From: an uncultured Roseovarius sp.
Lineage (GTDB): Bacteria; Pseudomonadota; Alphaproteobacteria; Rhodobacterales; Rhodobacteraceae
DNA: 64,000 bases
NCBI GenBank assembly: GCA_947496175.1
Contig: CANMBU010000001.1
Coordinates: 1,054,001 to 1,118,000 of the forward strand
Direction: 5' to 3'
The translations under genes and the position numbers were made by a program. Below the pieces are notes generated by a model. The model was not told where the DNA came from. It made no database searches and was given only the letters and a program-made list of their open reading frames with translations. Shown here piece by piece: positions 9,364 to 19,117 of the stretch. Each line of letters opens with the position of its first letter. Position 1 is the stretch's first letter.

Positions 9364-10653
9364 CTATTTTCCCAAGCAAAAACTCGCAAAAACCTCATCA
9401 AGAACGTTCTCGATGTCCACTCGACCAATCAAAGAGTCAAGTGCTCGTACTGCTGTGCGAACTTCTTCCGCGCAAATTTCCGAGTATTCCGGGCCTTGGG
9501 CAAGAAGCCCAACAGCCGAGCGCAAAGACCTTGACCCTCGTTCCATAGCTGACTTATGACGCTCACGGATGGCCAGTCCACTCTCTGACGCTCTGCTTTT
9601 TAAGGCCTCTGTAACACCATTCACCAACTCAAGGACACCCAACCCTGTTTTCCCAGACACTCCGCCGGGCCCAGTCTCGGAACTCAAGTCTGCTTTTGCC
9701 AGGCAGATAACATCATCGTCTCTGGGAACAAGTTCTGGCTCTCTACCCTCTTCAACAAGAATGACTCTTAGATCTGCAGACTCCGCGCGTGAAAGTGCCC
9801 GATCGATACCAATCGCTTCGACCTCATCCTCAGCTTCTCTCAAACCCGCGGTATCCAAAAGGGTCACTGGCAAACCGCCAAGATCCATCTTTACTTCTAT
9901 CACATCTCGGGTGGTTCCCGCATGGCTAGACGTAATTGCAGCATCCCGTCCTGCGAGATAGTTGAGCAATGTAGACTTGCCCGTGTTTGGGGCCCCAACT
10001 ATAGCGACTTCAAATCCAGTCCGAATCCTCTCCGCCGACGAGTATCCTTCTATTTCCACCTGAAGGCCCTCGAGAACACCGCGAACCAGCTTGCTGACTT
10101 CTGGCGACACATCCACAGGAACATCTTCATCCGCAAAATCAATCGTCGCTTCTATCAAAGCGGCGGCCCTTACCAGATGCCGACGCCACTCCGACGCTTT
10201 ACCACCCAATTCACCTGAAAAAACTCGTAGCGCTTGGCGCCGCTGCGCTTCCGTCTCCGCTTCAATCAGATCGGCAAGGCCTTCAATCTGAGACAAGTCT
10301 AACCGGTTATTTTCAAGCGCTCGCCTGGTAAACTCGCCGGCATCAGCCTGTCGGCAACCCTCAAATTTTCCGAGCGTTTCAAGAACCTTTGATACAACCG
10401 CAACACTACCATGACATTGAAATTCAACAGACATTTCGCCGGTAAAGCTTTGGCCATGGTCAAATGTCAGAACCAGTGCTTCGTCAATTCTATCACCATC
10501 TGCTGTCTTCAGCTCTCGAAGCGACGCCTTGCGGCGCACTGGCACATCTCCGCACAATGCTTTGGTGGTATAAAAAGCCAAGGGTCCAGAGACACGAATG
10601 ACAGAAACTCCCGCCTTTCCCTGTGCTGTTGAAAGCGCAAAGATCGTGTCCAT
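9364..10653 (-). CDS. mnmE: tRNA modification GTPase MnmE (TrmE)
   Basis: 429 residues from the ATG at 10653, preceded by GAGAGGG. The N-terminal formyl-THF-binding domain is followed by an inserted GTPase domain with G1 GAPNTGKST (about 220-228), SSHAGTTRD (switch I) and DTAGL (267-271). The C-terminal CLGK holds the conserved cysteine. It is the partner of MnmG in wobble-uridine modification. It is the first gene of mnmE-mnmG-rsmG-parA-parB and lies 21 bp after rho on the same strand. Confidence 0.96.
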   Translation of the reverse strand: MDTIFALSTAQGKAGVSVIRVSGPLAFYTTKALCGDVPVRRKASLRELKTADGDRIDEALVLTFDHGQSFTGEMSVEFQCHGSVAVVSKVLETLGKFEGCRQADAGEFTRRALENNRLDLSQIEGLADLIEAETEAQRRQALRVFSGELGGKASEWRRHLVRAAALIEATIDFADEDVPVDVSPEVSKLVRGVLEGLQVEIEGYSSAERIRTGFEVAIVGAPNTGKSTLLNYLAGRDAAITSSHAGTTRDVIEVKMDLGGLPVTLLDTAGLREAEDEVEAIGIDRALSRAESADLRVILVEEGREPELVPRDDDVICLAKADLSSETGPGGVSGKTGLGVLELVNGVTEALKSRASESGLAIRERHKSAMERGSRSLRSAVGLLAQGPEYSEICAEEVRTAVRALDSLIGRVDIENVLDEVFASFCLGK

Positions 10654-10674
10654 CACAACCCTCTCCGGGGTAAG

Positions 10675-11946
10675 TTAGGTGTTCATAGAGTCAAAGAACT
10701 CAGAATTTGTCTTGGTCTGCTTCAGCTTCGACAACAAGAACTCAATCGCATCCGTTGTTCCCATGGGGTTGAGAATACGACGAAGCACATACGTCTTCTG
10801 GAGATCGATTTTATCAATAAGCAGATCTTCTTTCCGTGTACCGGATTTCAGAATATCGATGGCCGGGAACACGCGTTTGTCTGCAACTTTACGATCCAGA
10901 ATAATCTCGGAGTTACCGGTACCTTTGAATTCCTCAAAGATCACCTCGTCCATACGGCTACCGGTTTCGATCAGAGCTGTGGAGACAATCGTCAATGATC
11001 CACCTTCTTCGATATTTCGGGCAGCACCGAAGAACCGTTTCGGTCTTTGAAGGGCATTGGCATCCACACCACCCGTCAGAACCTTACCTGAAGACGGGAC
11101 AACTGTATTGTACGCCCTACCAAGTCTTGTGATTGAATCGAGTAAGATAACAACATCTCGTTTGTGCTCTACCAAACGCTTCGCTTTTTCAATCACCATC
11201 TCTGCAACGGCAACATGACGCGACGCTGGCTCATCAAAAGTCGAGCTGATTACTTCGCCCTTCACAGACCGCTGCATGTCTGTGACTTCCTCCGGGCGCT
11301 CATCGATCAGCAAAACGATCAAATAGCATTCCGGATGGTTTTTCTCGATACTAGAGGCGATGTTCTGGAGAATAACAGTTTTACCAGTACGCGGCGGAGC
11401 CACGATAAGCGATCGCTGACCTTTCCCAATAGGAGCAACCAGGTCGATAACACGAGCTGATCGATCCTTACCCGTAGGATCATCAACCTCCATCTGCAGT
11501 CGTTCATCTGGATAGAGAGGCGTCAGGTTATCAAACGCAATCTTGTGTTTCGCACGTTCCGGTTCCTCAAAGTTGATTTGAGTTACCAGCGTCAGAACAA
11601 AATACCGTTCGTTGTCCTCAGGCGCTTTGATCTCACCTTCGATCGTATCGCCCGTGCGTAAAGAATGCTTACGAATCGTTTCCGGGGAAACGTAGATATC
11701 ATCCGGTCCGGGAAGATAGTTTGCCTCTGACGACCGCAAAAATCCAAAGCCATCCTGCAGAACCTCAAGCACACCATCACCATAGACGGTCCAACCCTCA
11801 TCCGCGCGTTCACGCAAGATCTGAAACATCATTTCGCCTTTGCGCATCGTCGAGGCGTTTTCGATTTCCAGTTCTTCTGCCATCGACAACAGGTCTTTGG
11901 CTGTATGAGCTTTCAGATCAGAAAGATTCAGACGATCATCTGGCAT
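10675..11946 (-). CDS. rho: Transcription termination factor Rho
   Basis: 423 residues, normal length. The N-terminal SAP-like and cold-shock RNA-binding parts include [20 protein letters not shown]. The RecA-type ATPase core has Walker A APPRTGKT (183-190) and the Q-loop/R-loop segments [20 protein letters not shown]. Rho is a hexameric RNA helicase that ends transcription. The 119 bp upstream (11947-12065), before the hemJ stop, is the likely place for its promoter and attenuator; no specific site was identified there. Confidence 0.97.
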   Translation of the reverse strand: MPDDRLNLSDLKAHTAKDLLSMAEELEIENASTMRKGEMMFQILRERADEGWTVYGDGVLEVLQDGFGFLRSSEANYLPGPDDIYVSPETIRKHSLRTGDTIEGEIKAPEDNERYFVLTLVTQINFEEPERAKHKIAFDNLTPLYPDERLQMEVDDPTGKDRSARVIDLVAPIGKGQRSLIVAPPRTGKTVILQNIASSIEKNHPECYLIVLLIDERPEEVTDMQRSVKGEVISSTFDEPASRHVAVAEMVIEKAKRLVEHKRDVVILLDSITRLGRAYNTVVPSSGKVLTGGVDANALQRPKRFFGAARNIEEGGSLTIVSTALIETGSRMDEVIFEEFKGTGNSEIILDRKVADKRVFPAIDILKSGTRKEDLLIDKIDLQKTYVLRRILNPMGTTDAIEFLLSKLKQTKTNSEFFDSMNT

Positions 11947-12065
11947 GTTATATCCTTCGGCGTGGACAACTGATCCACGGCTTTTGATTTGGTCTTGGGA
12001 AACGGTTTGCCCGGACGGGTACCTGAATAAGCTCTCTAGGGATTTAAGATCAGGGAGTCAACGTA

Positions 12066-12515
12066 TCAGAACTTCACCACCACAGAGATGACAATCAGTA
12101 CCATTAGAATTGTCGGTACTTCATTCATCATCCGATACTGTCGGCCTGTGCGCGTGTTACTTCCGTTCAAAAACTCTTTCCGCCGTCGGCCGAGCCAATG
12201 GTGAAACCATGTCATCGCTGCAACACAAGTCAGCTTTACATATGGCCACACAGCACCCCAGTCCACGATCCCAGGTGTCAAAAGAAGTAAAAGACCAAAC
12301 CCCCATGTCGCGATCATCGCCGGATTCATAATCACGCGAAGTAATTTCAGTTCCATTGTCTGAAATACAGTATCTCTACTATCACCGGGATCTGACTGTT
12401 CGACGTGATACACAAACAAACGAGGGAGGTAGAAGAGACCTGCCATCCAAGCTATCACTGACATGATGTGAAATGACTTCACCCATGGATATGCCAAAGC
12501 CAACGTATCGCTCAT
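12066..12515 (-). CDS. hemJ: Protoporphyrinogen IX oxidase HemJ
   Basis: 149 residues, nearly all membrane helices. The family's WVKSFHIMSVIAWMAGLFYL contains the conserved histidine, followed by LPRLFVYH, and MTWFHHWLGRRRKEF lies later. HemJ is the oxygen-independent protoporphyrinogen oxidase of many alphaproteobacteria and cyanobacteria, acting at the inner membrane. It borders the putative origin, as heme genes do in the Caulobacter ori locus. Confidence 0.88.
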   Translation of the reverse strand: MSDTLALAYPWVKSFHIMSVIAWMAGLFYLPRLFVYHVEQSDPGDSRDTVFQTMELKLLRVIMNPAMIATWGFGLLLLLTPGIVDWGAVWPYVKLTCVAAMTWFHHWLGRRRKEFLNGSNTRTGRQYRMMNEVPTILMVLIVISVVVKF

Positions 12516-12926
12516 GGTTTTCCACCTTTCCCTTCGCTCCTATAAAATAAAATAAGAAAGAAAAAGGATGATGATTTAGTAGGGCCGCTGATTTTTGTGG
12601 ATTATTGACTTTTTCACAGAGTTTTGGACAAGGCAGATACTTGTTGAAAACTATGTTGATAAGATGGATATCATCATCATTTTTTTGAAATAAACAAATA
12701 AAACCAACATATTAAGTATAAAACACAGGAATGAAAGCAGTGGACTCTTTTAAGTATTTCTCACTGATAAAACTGCACTCCACCCAAAGAGACTTGTTCT
12801 TTTCCACTTGGAATAAAATGAGTGAAAGTTTCTGAAACGGGGTCTCTTTGTCTCTCATGCTTCCGAATTTTGCTTTATGAGAAAATTGACCCCAAATTGT
12901 ACATTTCCTTCTGACAGGTTTTCCAC
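12516..12926. other. oriC: Putative chromosomal replication origin (oriC)
   Basis: A 411-bp AT-rich gap between divergent hemJ and maf, with no convincing ORF. DnaA-box-like 9-mers (consensus TTWTNCACA) are TTTTTCACA at 12610 and TTTTCCACA at 12919 (exact; the second overlaps the maf start). One-mismatch forms are at 12518, 12800, and on the minus strand at 12596, 12642 and 12654. A very AT-rich run at 12541-12566 could be the unwinding element. The neighbours (rho, hemJ; maf, aroE, coaE, dnaQ, secB; parAB and parS) match the known Caulobacter origin locus. This is inferred from sequence and synteny only. Confidence 0.65.
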
Positions 12927-13526
12927 ATGCCTCGCACAATAATCCTCGCGTCCAGTTCCAAGACGAGGCAGACGCTTTTGCAGAATGCAGGCGTGGATTT
13001 TGCAACGCAGGCGCCGCGCATAGATGAAGAGATGGTAAAACAAGCTATGCAGGAAGAAGGCGCGCCACCCAGGGACATTGCTGACACACTTGCTGAGATG
13101 AAAGCTCTTAAGATCTCCGCAAAGAACCCAGACAAAGTTGTCCTGGGATGTGACCAAGTACTGAGTTTTGAGGGCTCACTTCTTTCCAAACCTTCTGACC
13201 CTGAAACCGGGTTGGCACAGCTTATGGCAATGAACGGGCGTCGGCATGAACTTTTATCCGCAGCTGTAATTTGCGAAAATGGAAAACCCGTATGGCGACA
13301 TGTGGGCGTCGTAAAAATGGTCATGCGCCAAATGACCGTCGCATATCTTCAAAGCTACGTTGACAGAAACTGGCAAAGCATCTGTGAGTCTGTCGGATGC
13401 TACAAACTGGAAGAAGAGGGCGCTCATCTCTTTGCACAGGTCAATGGCGACTATTTTACCGTCTTGGGTTTGCCTCTTCTGGAAATTTTGTCGTATCTCA
13501 GCCTCAAAGGAGAGCTGGAAACATGA
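12927..13526 (+). CDS. maf: Maf-like nucleotide pyrophosphatase
   Basis: 199 residues. The N-terminal [13 protein letters not shown] is the Maf signature. [18 protein letters not shown] and a [14 protein letters not shown] region follow. Maf proteins hydrolyse nucleotides, including modified or non-canonical NTPs, and are linked to septum arrest when overproduced. The start codon abuts an exact DnaA-box-like 9-mer. Its stop overlaps the aroE start. It is the first gene of the rightward maf-aroE-coaE-dnaQ run. Confidence 0.93.
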   Translation: MPRTIILASSSKTRQTLLQNAGVDFATQAPRIDEEMVKQAMQEEGAPPRDIADTLAEMKALKISAKNPDKVVLGCDQVLSFEGSLLSKPSDPETGLAQLMAMNGRRHELLSAAVICENGKPVWRHVGVVKMVMRQMTVAYLQSYVDRNWQSICESVGCYKLEEEGAHLFAQVNGDYFTVLGLPLLEILSYLSLKGELET

Positions 13527-14356
13527 TGGAACAAAGAATTCCTTTGGCGGGTGTTATTGGGACGCCAATCGCACATTCAAAATCTCCTCAAATTCACACA
13601 CATTGGCTCAAAACGCATGGCATCAAGGGGCACTACATTCCAATGGAAGTCAGTGCCGACGACTTGGAAACAGTAATCCGATCCTTGCCGAAAGCTGGAT
13701 TTGTAGGCGCAAATGTTACCATACCTCACAAGGAAAAAGTTTTAGAGATTGCCGACCTCGTAACTGACAGAGCTACGCTGATCGGTGCTGCGAATACTCT
13801 GATTTTCCGGAAGGATGGAAAAATTCATGCAGACAATACGGATGGCGTGGGCTTTATCCGTAATCTTCAGCAAAACGCACCCCAATGGAATCCAAAAACT
13901 GGGCCAGCAGCACTGCTTGGGGCAGGGGGCGCAGCGCGTGCTGTGATTTCGGCTCTCCTGGAAACAGGGGTGCCAGAAATCATGATCTCCAACAGGACAC
14001 GTGTACGTGCCGATGCCCTCAAAGCGGAGTTTGGTAAGCGACTTGTCGTGATCGACTGGGTTCAGGCGGGGAATATGCTTGAGGATGCTGCTACTGTTGT
14101 AAACACAACCTCCCTTGGCATGATTGGTAAACCCCCATTACGTGTACCGTTGGATGGTTTGAGAAAGGGCACTTTGGTGACTGATTTGGTTTACGCACCT
14201 TTAAAAACCAAGCTTCTCGCCGAAGCCGAAGAAATGGGATGCACGACAGTTGATGGGCTGGGCATGTTGTTGCATCAAGCTGTCCCTGCTTTTGAGCGCT
14301 GGTTTGGCATACGTCCTGAAGTTGACAGTGCAACCCGCGCCGCAGCGCTCAGATGA
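13523..14356 (+). CDS. aroE: Shikimate dehydrogenase
   Basis: 277 residues from the ATG at 13523, which overlaps the maf stop and follows GGAG. The substrate loop is [13 protein letters not shown]. The catalytic lysine is in [12 protein letters not shown], followed by GAANTL and NTDGVGF. The NADP fold is [11 protein letters not shown]. The enzyme reduces 3-dehydroshikimate to shikimate in aromatic amino-acid synthesis. Its stop overlaps the coaE ATG by 4 bp. Confidence 0.96.
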   Translation: MMEQRIPLAGVIGTPIAHSKSPQIHTHWLKTHGIKGHYIPMEVSADDLETVIRSLPKAGFVGANVTIPHKEKVLEIADLVTDRATLIGAANTLIFRKDGKIHADNTDGVGFIRNLQQNAPQWNPKTGPAALLGAGGAARAVISALLETGVPEIMISNRTRVRADALKAEFGKRLVVIDWVQAGNMLEDAATVVNTTSLGMIGKPPLRVPLDGLRKGTLVTDLVYAPLKTKLLAEAEEMGCTTVDGLGMLLHQAVPAFERWFGIRPEVDSATRAAALR

Positions 14357-14946
14357 CGTATAAACTCGGATTGACCGGTTCCATTGGGATGGGCAAATCG
14401 ACCACGGCAAAACTATTTGCCGAAGAAGGATGCGATATCTGGGATGCGGATGCCGCAGTCCACCGCCTTTATGCCAAAGGCGGTGGGGCAGTCGAACCCA
14501 TGGCGCGTCTGTTTCCCGCGGCAATCGAAGATGGGGCTGTTTCGCGGGACAGGCTGAAAACAATCCTGAAGTCCGAACCAGATGCGTTAAAAGATATCGA
14601 ACGCATCGTGCATCCCCTTGTGGCTCAGGATCGCGCAGAATTCCTGAGACACGCACAATCGGAAATTTGCGTCTTCGACATACCGCTTCTCTTTGAAACA
14701 GGTTCTGACAAAACGATGGATGCGACAATCTGTGTGTCTGTTGATCCAAGTATTCAGAAGGCGCGTGTTTTGGAAAGAGGGACAATGACAGAAGAGCAGT
14801 TCAACGTCATCCTGAAGAGCCAAATGCCGGACAGCGAAAAACGCCAACGCGCCGACTTTGTGATTATCACTGATACGCTTGAACATGCCAAAGCCCAGGT
14901 CCAAGATGTTTTAAGGCAGATTAGGACGTCACTTACCCATGCGTGA
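14353..14946 (+). CDS. coaE: Dephospho-CoA kinase
   Basis: 197 residues. The P-loop is GSIGMGKS (9-16), with WDADAAVHRLY and VFDIPLLFETG as further CoaE signatures. It phosphorylates dephospho-CoA, the last step of coenzyme A synthesis. Overlaps of 4 bp with aroE and 8 bp with dnaQ point to one transcript. Confidence 0.96.
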   Translation: MTYKLGLTGSIGMGKSTTAKLFAEEGCDIWDADAAVHRLYAKGGGAVEPMARLFPAAIEDGAVSRDRLKTILKSEPDALKDIERIVHPLVAQDRAEFLRHAQSEICVFDIPLLFETGSDKTMDATICVSVDPSIQKARVLERGTMTEEQFNVILKSQMPDSEKRQRADFVIITDTLEHAKAQVQDVLRQIRTSLTHA

Positions 14947-15634
14947 AATCGTACTGGATACCGAGACCACCGGCTTTGAACCTGAGCAAGGTGACAGGAT
15001 CGTTGAGATTGGCGGTGTTGAGCTCTTCAACCACATGCCCACGGGAAAGACCTTTCACAAATACATCAACCCGGAACGTTCCATGCCGAACGAAGCGTTT
15101 GAGGTGCATGGGCTTGGTGACGATTTTCTTCGCGACAAACCGCTATTTTCCGAGGTTGCTCAAGATTTTCTGAATTTTGTGGGTGATGCAAAGCTCGTTA
15201 TTCACAACGCTGCTTTTGACATGAAGTTTCTGAATGCCGAGCTTGGGTGGCTTAAGCTTCCACAACTGCCCTGGGATCAGGCAATTGATACGCTGGCCAT
15301 TGCAAGAAAGAAGTTTCCTGGTTCGCCGGCATCTCTGGATGCGTTGTGCCGCCGATTTGGCATCGATAACTCCGACCGCACGCTCCATGGCGCTTTGCTC
15401 GACTCTGAAATCCTTGCTGAGGTTTACCTCGAACTCGTTGGAGGCCGTCAGCCAGACTTCGCCTTAGCCGGTGCGCATATCGAGACCTCAAAAAATGATA
15501 TGCGAACCGAAGACTGGCGCCCTTTGCCCAGGCCAACGACGTTGCCAAAACGCATAACGGATGAAGAAGCCGCCGCCCACGCAGCTTTTATTGAAAAGCT
15601 CGGTGACGGCGCGATCTGGAAGAAAAATCCCTAA
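14939..15634 (+). CDS. dnaQ: DNA polymerase III epsilon subunit (3'-5' proofreading exonuclease)
   Basis: 231 residues. Exo I is VLDTETTG with catalytic D7 and E9. Exo II lies around LVIHNAAFDMKFLN, and Exo III is HGALLDSEILAEVY. It proofreads for the replicative polymerase. The C-terminal region after about residue 180 would bind the alpha subunit. It is the last gene of the maf operon and convergent with secB after a 9-bp gap. Confidence 0.96.
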   Translation: MREIVLDTETTGFEPEQGDRIVEIGGVELFNHMPTGKTFHKYINPERSMPNEAFEVHGLGDDFLRDKPLFSEVAQDFLNFVGDAKLVIHNAAFDMKFLNAELGWLKLPQLPWDQAIDTLAIARKKFPGSPASLDALCRRFGIDNSDRTLHGALLDSEILAEVYLELVGGRQPDFALAGAHIETSKNDMRTEDWRPLPRPTTLPKRITDEEAAAHAAFIEKLGDGAIWKKNP

Positions 15635-15643
15635 CTTGTAAAC

Positions 15644-16177
15644 CTAAGCGTCAGGCGTCGCTTTGCTCTGCGCCACTTCTGCCTGACGACGCATGATTTC
15701 GTTTCTGTACAGCTGCACAAAATCAATCGTTTCAAGGTTAAGAGGCGGGAAGCCACCATCACGAGTCACGTCACTGACGATCCGCCGCATGAACGGAAAG
15801 AGCATCCGGGGACATTCAATAAGCAAGAAAGGATGCATCTGGTCCTCAGGAACATTCTCAATGTTGAAAACCCCGACATACTCCAGCTCCAAGAGGAACA
15901 GCTTTTCTTCATTGGTTTTGTTTTTGGAAGTCACAACCAGTTTGGTGACCACTTCGTATTGGTTTTCGACCGCACGTTTCTTTGCATCCAGATTAACAGC
16001 AACCTGAACATCAGGGGTCACTTCTCCACCAACACCTCGCTGGGATAGTACGTTTTCAAATGACATATCCCGAATAAATTGCGTCAGAACATTCATCTGG
16101 GGTCCTGTTGGCAATTCTTGTGATTGTGGCTTTGCCTCTATGTCGGGCTTTGCGGCGCCGTTTTCCTGATCTGCCAT
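15644..16177 (-). CDS. secB: Protein-export chaperone SecB
   Basis: 177 residues from the ATG at 16177, preceded by GGAG; the frame opens upstream at 16210, but those residues are not family-like. The core carries FIRDMSFENVL, LELEYVGVF, ECPRMLFPFMRRIV and GGFPPLNLETIDFVQLY, all SecB signatures. SecB keeps preproteins unfolded for SecA in the cytosol. It is convergent with dnaQ and downstream of fxsA on the same strand. Confidence 0.95.
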   Translation of the reverse strand: MADQENGAAKPDIEAKPQSQELPTGPQMNVLTQFIRDMSFENVLSQRGVGGEVTPDVQVAVNLDAKKRAVENQYEVVTKLVVTSKNKTNEEKLFLLELEYVGVFNIENVPEDQMHPFLLIECPRMLFPFMRRIVSDVTRDGGFPPLNLETIDFVQLYRNEIMRRQAEVAQSKATPDA

Positions 16178-16234
16178 GTGCTTCTCCAGTGGGATCTCTC
16201 GTTTCGGCACGCTTAGCAGGATGCCAAAGGGGCC

Positions 16235-16732
16235 TCAATGCTTAGTCCAGCCCGAATTCCCGTGAGTTGGTTTTTTTGGCGGATGAACCTCATGATACTC
16301 GGTTTCTATCACACCTTTGTCCGGATTGGACGGTTGCTGCTCAGATGAGTCCATTGGATGACGTTCACCCATTTCAAAACGTTGTACACGAATACGTTTC
16401 TTCAGATACGCAAAGACAGCGCTCCGAACTGGCGGCGTCAAAAGTGCAAACCCCAGCGCGTCCGTGAAAAACCCTGGCGTTAAAAGCAAGGCCCCGGCAA
16501 CAAGTATCATCGCCCCGTGAGCGAGCGGTTCAGTGGGATCGTCCAGTCGCGAAAACGAGTTTCGCAACTGTCCCATCGCTAACGATCCTTGTGATTTGAC
16601 AAGGAAGGTTCCAAGAATTGCTGTTAACACGACAATGCCAAGCGTCGGCCATAGCCCAATCCAACCTCCTACCTGAATAAAGAGGGCAATTTCGATCAAT
16701 GGCACTGCGAGAAACGCCAGAAACAGCCACAT
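16235..16732 (-). CDS. fxsA: FxsA family membrane protein
   Basis: 165 residues. The first 100 residues carry hydrophobic helices with the family pattern FLAFLAVPLIEIALFIQVG and VLTAILGTFLVKSQG, followed by a GAMILVAGALLLTPGFFTDALG helix. The tail is polar and histidine-rich. FxsA overproduction relieves phage T7 exclusion by the F plasmid in E. coli; its normal role is unknown. It is divergent from the tim44 gene across a 110-bp gap (16733-16842) that must hold both promoters. Confidence 0.88.
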   Translation of the reverse strand: MWLFLAFLAVPLIEIALFIQVGGWIGLWPTLGIVVLTAILGTFLVKSQGSLAMGQLRNSFSRLDDPTEPLAHGAMILVAGALLLTPGFFTDALGFALLTPPVRSAVFAYLKKRIRVQRFEMGERHPMDSSEQQPSNPDKGVIETEYHEVHPPKKPTHGNSGWTKH

Positions 16733-16842
16733 GTTGAGAACCCCCCTTTTTTAACGCCCCGTAAGGTGGACTTGACCAGGTGAACCACCTACATAAGTGC
16801 CAGCAGGGGATGTTACCATCCTCGACATTGTGAGAGGCAAGA

Positions 16843-17505
16843 ATGAATTCGCCGCTACTTCAGCTTTTGGTGCTCGCAGGAATTGCGATTTTCCTGATTC
16901 TGCGCCTGAAAAGCGTCCTTGGCACGCGTGATGGGTTTGAAGCACCGCCGCAACCACGGCAAGGCTCTCAATCAACAACGCGTCGGCAGGATTTCGAGGT
17001 AATCGAAGGTGGCCCGGATTATGACATTACCGACCATGTTGCCGAAGACAGTGATGCGGCCGAAGCACTTGCAGGTATGAAACGCGTCGAGCCCAGTTTC
17101 ACCGTTGGCGAATTCCTGCAAGGAGCGAAGCAAGCTTACGAGTGGATTTTGATGGCCTTTGAACGTGGTCAAATGGACGAGATCGCGCCGTTCTTGTCCG
17201 AGGATGTTTTTGAAGCTTTCTCGCAGGTTGTGGACGCACGTCAGGAACAAGGGCTTAAAATTGAGGCCGATTTTGCAGGCGTTCGTGAAACCAGCCTACT
17301 GGATGCGAAATTCGACGAAGACACCGGTCGTTCCGAAATTACTGTCCGATTTGTAGGAGAACTGGTGTCTGTTGTGCGTGACGCATCGGGTGAAATTGTT
17401 GAAGGCAAGCCTGGTCAATCCAAACGGCAAAAAGACAGTTGGACGTTTGAACGGGTCATGGGATCGGATGATCCCAATTGGCGGCTTGTCGCGACAGGCG
17501 AATGA
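16843..17505 (+). CDS. Tim44/TimA-domain membrane-anchored protein
   Basis: 220 residues: one N-terminal membrane helix (LLQLLVLAGIAIFLIL), a proline/glutamine-rich linker, and a C-terminal Tim44 domain from about residue 80 (FTVGEFLQGAKQAYEWILMA, then SFERVMG-like ending). Bacterial TimA proteins are relatives of mitochondrial Tim44, and their role in alphaproteobacteria is not settled. Its stop overlaps the mltA start. Co-location with secB and fxsA at the origin is widespread in alphaproteobacteria. Confidence 0.88.
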   Translation: MNSPLLQLLVLAGIAIFLILRLKSVLGTRDGFEAPPQPRQGSQSTTRRQDFEVIEGGPDYDITDHVAEDSDAAEALAGMKRVEPSFTVGEFLQGAKQAYEWILMAFERGQMDEIAPFLSEDVFEAFSQVVDARQEQGLKIEADFAGVRETSLLDAKFDEDTGRSEITVRFVGELVSVVRDASGEIVEGKPGQSKRQKDSWTFERVMGSDDPNWRLVATGE

Positions 17506-18539
17506 TACGGACTCTGATCGCAGCCTCTCTTTTTGCGGTCAGCTCTTCTCTCGCTGCCTTCTCCAACGACGCCACACACACAGTTGTTGATTTCGAAGAT
17601 CTTCGAGATTGGGAACAGGATGATCATGAAAAAGCGCTAGAAGCGTTTTTGGTCACATGTCCTGATCTCAAAGATCCTGACTGGTCTGCCCTGTGCGCTT
17701 TGGCTCAACAAAAACCTGATGCCAAAGGATTTTTTGAGCTTTTTTTTCGTCCGGTTCTGATTGAAGACGGGGATGCGGCCCTCTTTACCGGCTATTTCGA
17801 ACCAGAGCTTTCGGGGTCTTTGACTCCGAGCGCGCGCTATCGGTATCCGCTTTATCGTCAGCCCCCTGAGTCAGTTAACTCGGGTCTTTGGTATCCTCGG
17901 CGTGTTATTGAAACCAGCGATTTGATGCGGGGCCGGGGCCTTGAGATCGCGTGGGTTGATGACCCGGTTGAGTTGTTCTTTCTTCAGATTCAAGGATCAG
18001 GACGGGTAAAGCTTCCCAGTGGGCGGATGATCCGCGTTGGATATCAGGGCGCGAATGGGCATGAATATCGATCCATAGGTGCCGAGCTGGTCCGGCGCGG
18101 CGTGTTCGAGGCGCATCAAGTGTCAGCACAAGTCATCAAAAACTGGGTTCGACGCAATCCGATCGCAGGTCAGGAATTGCTCTGGTCAAATCCATCCTAC
18201 GTTTTCTTTCGCAGGATCGACTCGGTCCCTGCAGATAAAGGTCCCCTTGGCGCCATGAATCGTTCTGTCACAACAGGACGGACGATTGCTGCGGATCCGG
18301 CCTATGTTCCTCTGGGTGCGCCAGTTTGGATTGAGAAAGAAGGAGCCAACCCGATCCGTCGGTTGATGATTGCGCAAGATACCGGATCGGCAATCAAAGG
18401 CGCACAGCGGGCTGATATATTTATGGGCACCGGGGATCAGGCCGGGCGGCAAGCTGGTCGACTGCGTGATCCAGGCCGCATGGTAACACTCCTCCCAATT
18501 CAAAGAGCCTACGCCATGGAGACGGAGCCCGGGCTTTGA
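17502..18539 (+). CDS. mltA: Membrane-bound lytic murein transglycosylase A
   Basis: 345 residues from the ATG at 17502, which overlaps the tim44 stop. A signal peptide (MIRTLIAASLFAVSSSLAAF) leads into the MltA domain (FTGYFEPELSGS, FFLQIQGSGRVKLP, NGHEYRSIG) and the 3D domain (AADPAYVPLGAPVWIE, IAQDTGSAIKGAQRADIFMG), which carries the catalytic aspartates. MltA cleaves peptidoglycan to 1,6-anhydro-muropeptides. No lipobox cysteine follows the signal peptide, so it may be periplasmic rather than a lipoprotein. It overlaps smr by 4 bp. Confidence 0.93.
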   Translation: MIRTLIAASLFAVSSSLAAFSNDATHTVVDFEDLRDWEQDDHEKALEAFLVTCPDLKDPDWSALCALAQQKPDAKGFFELFFRPVLIEDGDAALFTGYFEPELSGSLTPSARYRYPLYRQPPESVNSGLWYPRRVIETSDLMRGRGLEIAWVDDPVELFFLQIQGSGRVKLPSGRMIRVGYQGANGHEYRSIGAELVRRGVFEAHQVSAQVIKNWVRRNPIAGQELLWSNPSYVFFRRIDSVPADKGPLGAMNRSVTTGRTIAADPAYVPLGAPVWIEKEGANPIRRLMIAQDTGSAIKGAQRADIFMGTGDQAGRQAGRLRDPGRMVTLLPIQRAYAMETEPGL

Positions 18540-19117
18540 GTCGCAGAAAAGTCACGTCCGAGGAGTTGGCGCTTTGGAACCAGGTTGCAAAAACCACTGA
18601 AAAGCTTGGGCTGGATCGCAAAGATACTTTCCTGGATGAAGAACCTCAAAAACCATCCACGAAAAAGTTTACCATACAAGAGTCATTTCAGGTCGGTATT
18701 GGTGCTCATTCTTCTTCACCCAAGAACGATGTCCTGCCTCAAATACAGGATCAGTTGGCGTATCAACCAATCAAAATGGACAAAAAAACGCATCAGCGTT
18801 TGAAGTCAGGGAAACTAAAACCCGAAGCCCGTATTGATTTGCACGGTTTGACCTTGGCGCAGGCGCACCCACGGCTGACACGTTTCATCCTGTCTGCTCA
18901 TGGTGACGGAAAACGACTCGTTCTCGTTATTACAGGGAAAGGTAAAAATACCGATAATGGCGGACCAATTCCTGTACGGCACGGAATTTTGCGTCATGCA
19001 GTCCCGCAATGGTTGGCGCAGGCTCCCTTGTCTTCGCTCGTGCTTCAGATCACCCAGGCGCATAATCGCCACGGTGGCGGCGGGGCCTACTACGTTTATC
19101 TACGCCGCGCGCGGTAA
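18536..19117 (+). CDS. Smr-domain protein (putative endonuclease)
   Basis: 193 residues from a TTG at 18536 inside the mltA stop region. The first 90 residues are polar and probably disordered. The Smr domain begins at ARIDLHGLTLAQAHPRL (DLHG 101-104) and contains LVLVITGKG and HNRHGGGGAYYVYLRR. Smr domains are nicking or RNA endonucleases, and the DLHG and TGKG motifs are intact. Its 3' end overlaps the convergent MFS gene by 18 bp. Confidence 0.9.
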   Translation: MSRRKVTSEELALWNQVAKTTEKLGLDRKDTFLDEEPQKPSTKKFTIQESFQVGIGAHSSSPKNDVLPQIQDQLAYQPIKMDKKTHQRLKSGKLKPEARIDLHGLTLAQAHPRLTRFILSAHGDGKRLVLVITGKGKNTDNGGPIPVRHGILRHAVPQWLAQAPLSSLVLQITQAHNRHGGGGAYYVYLRRAR

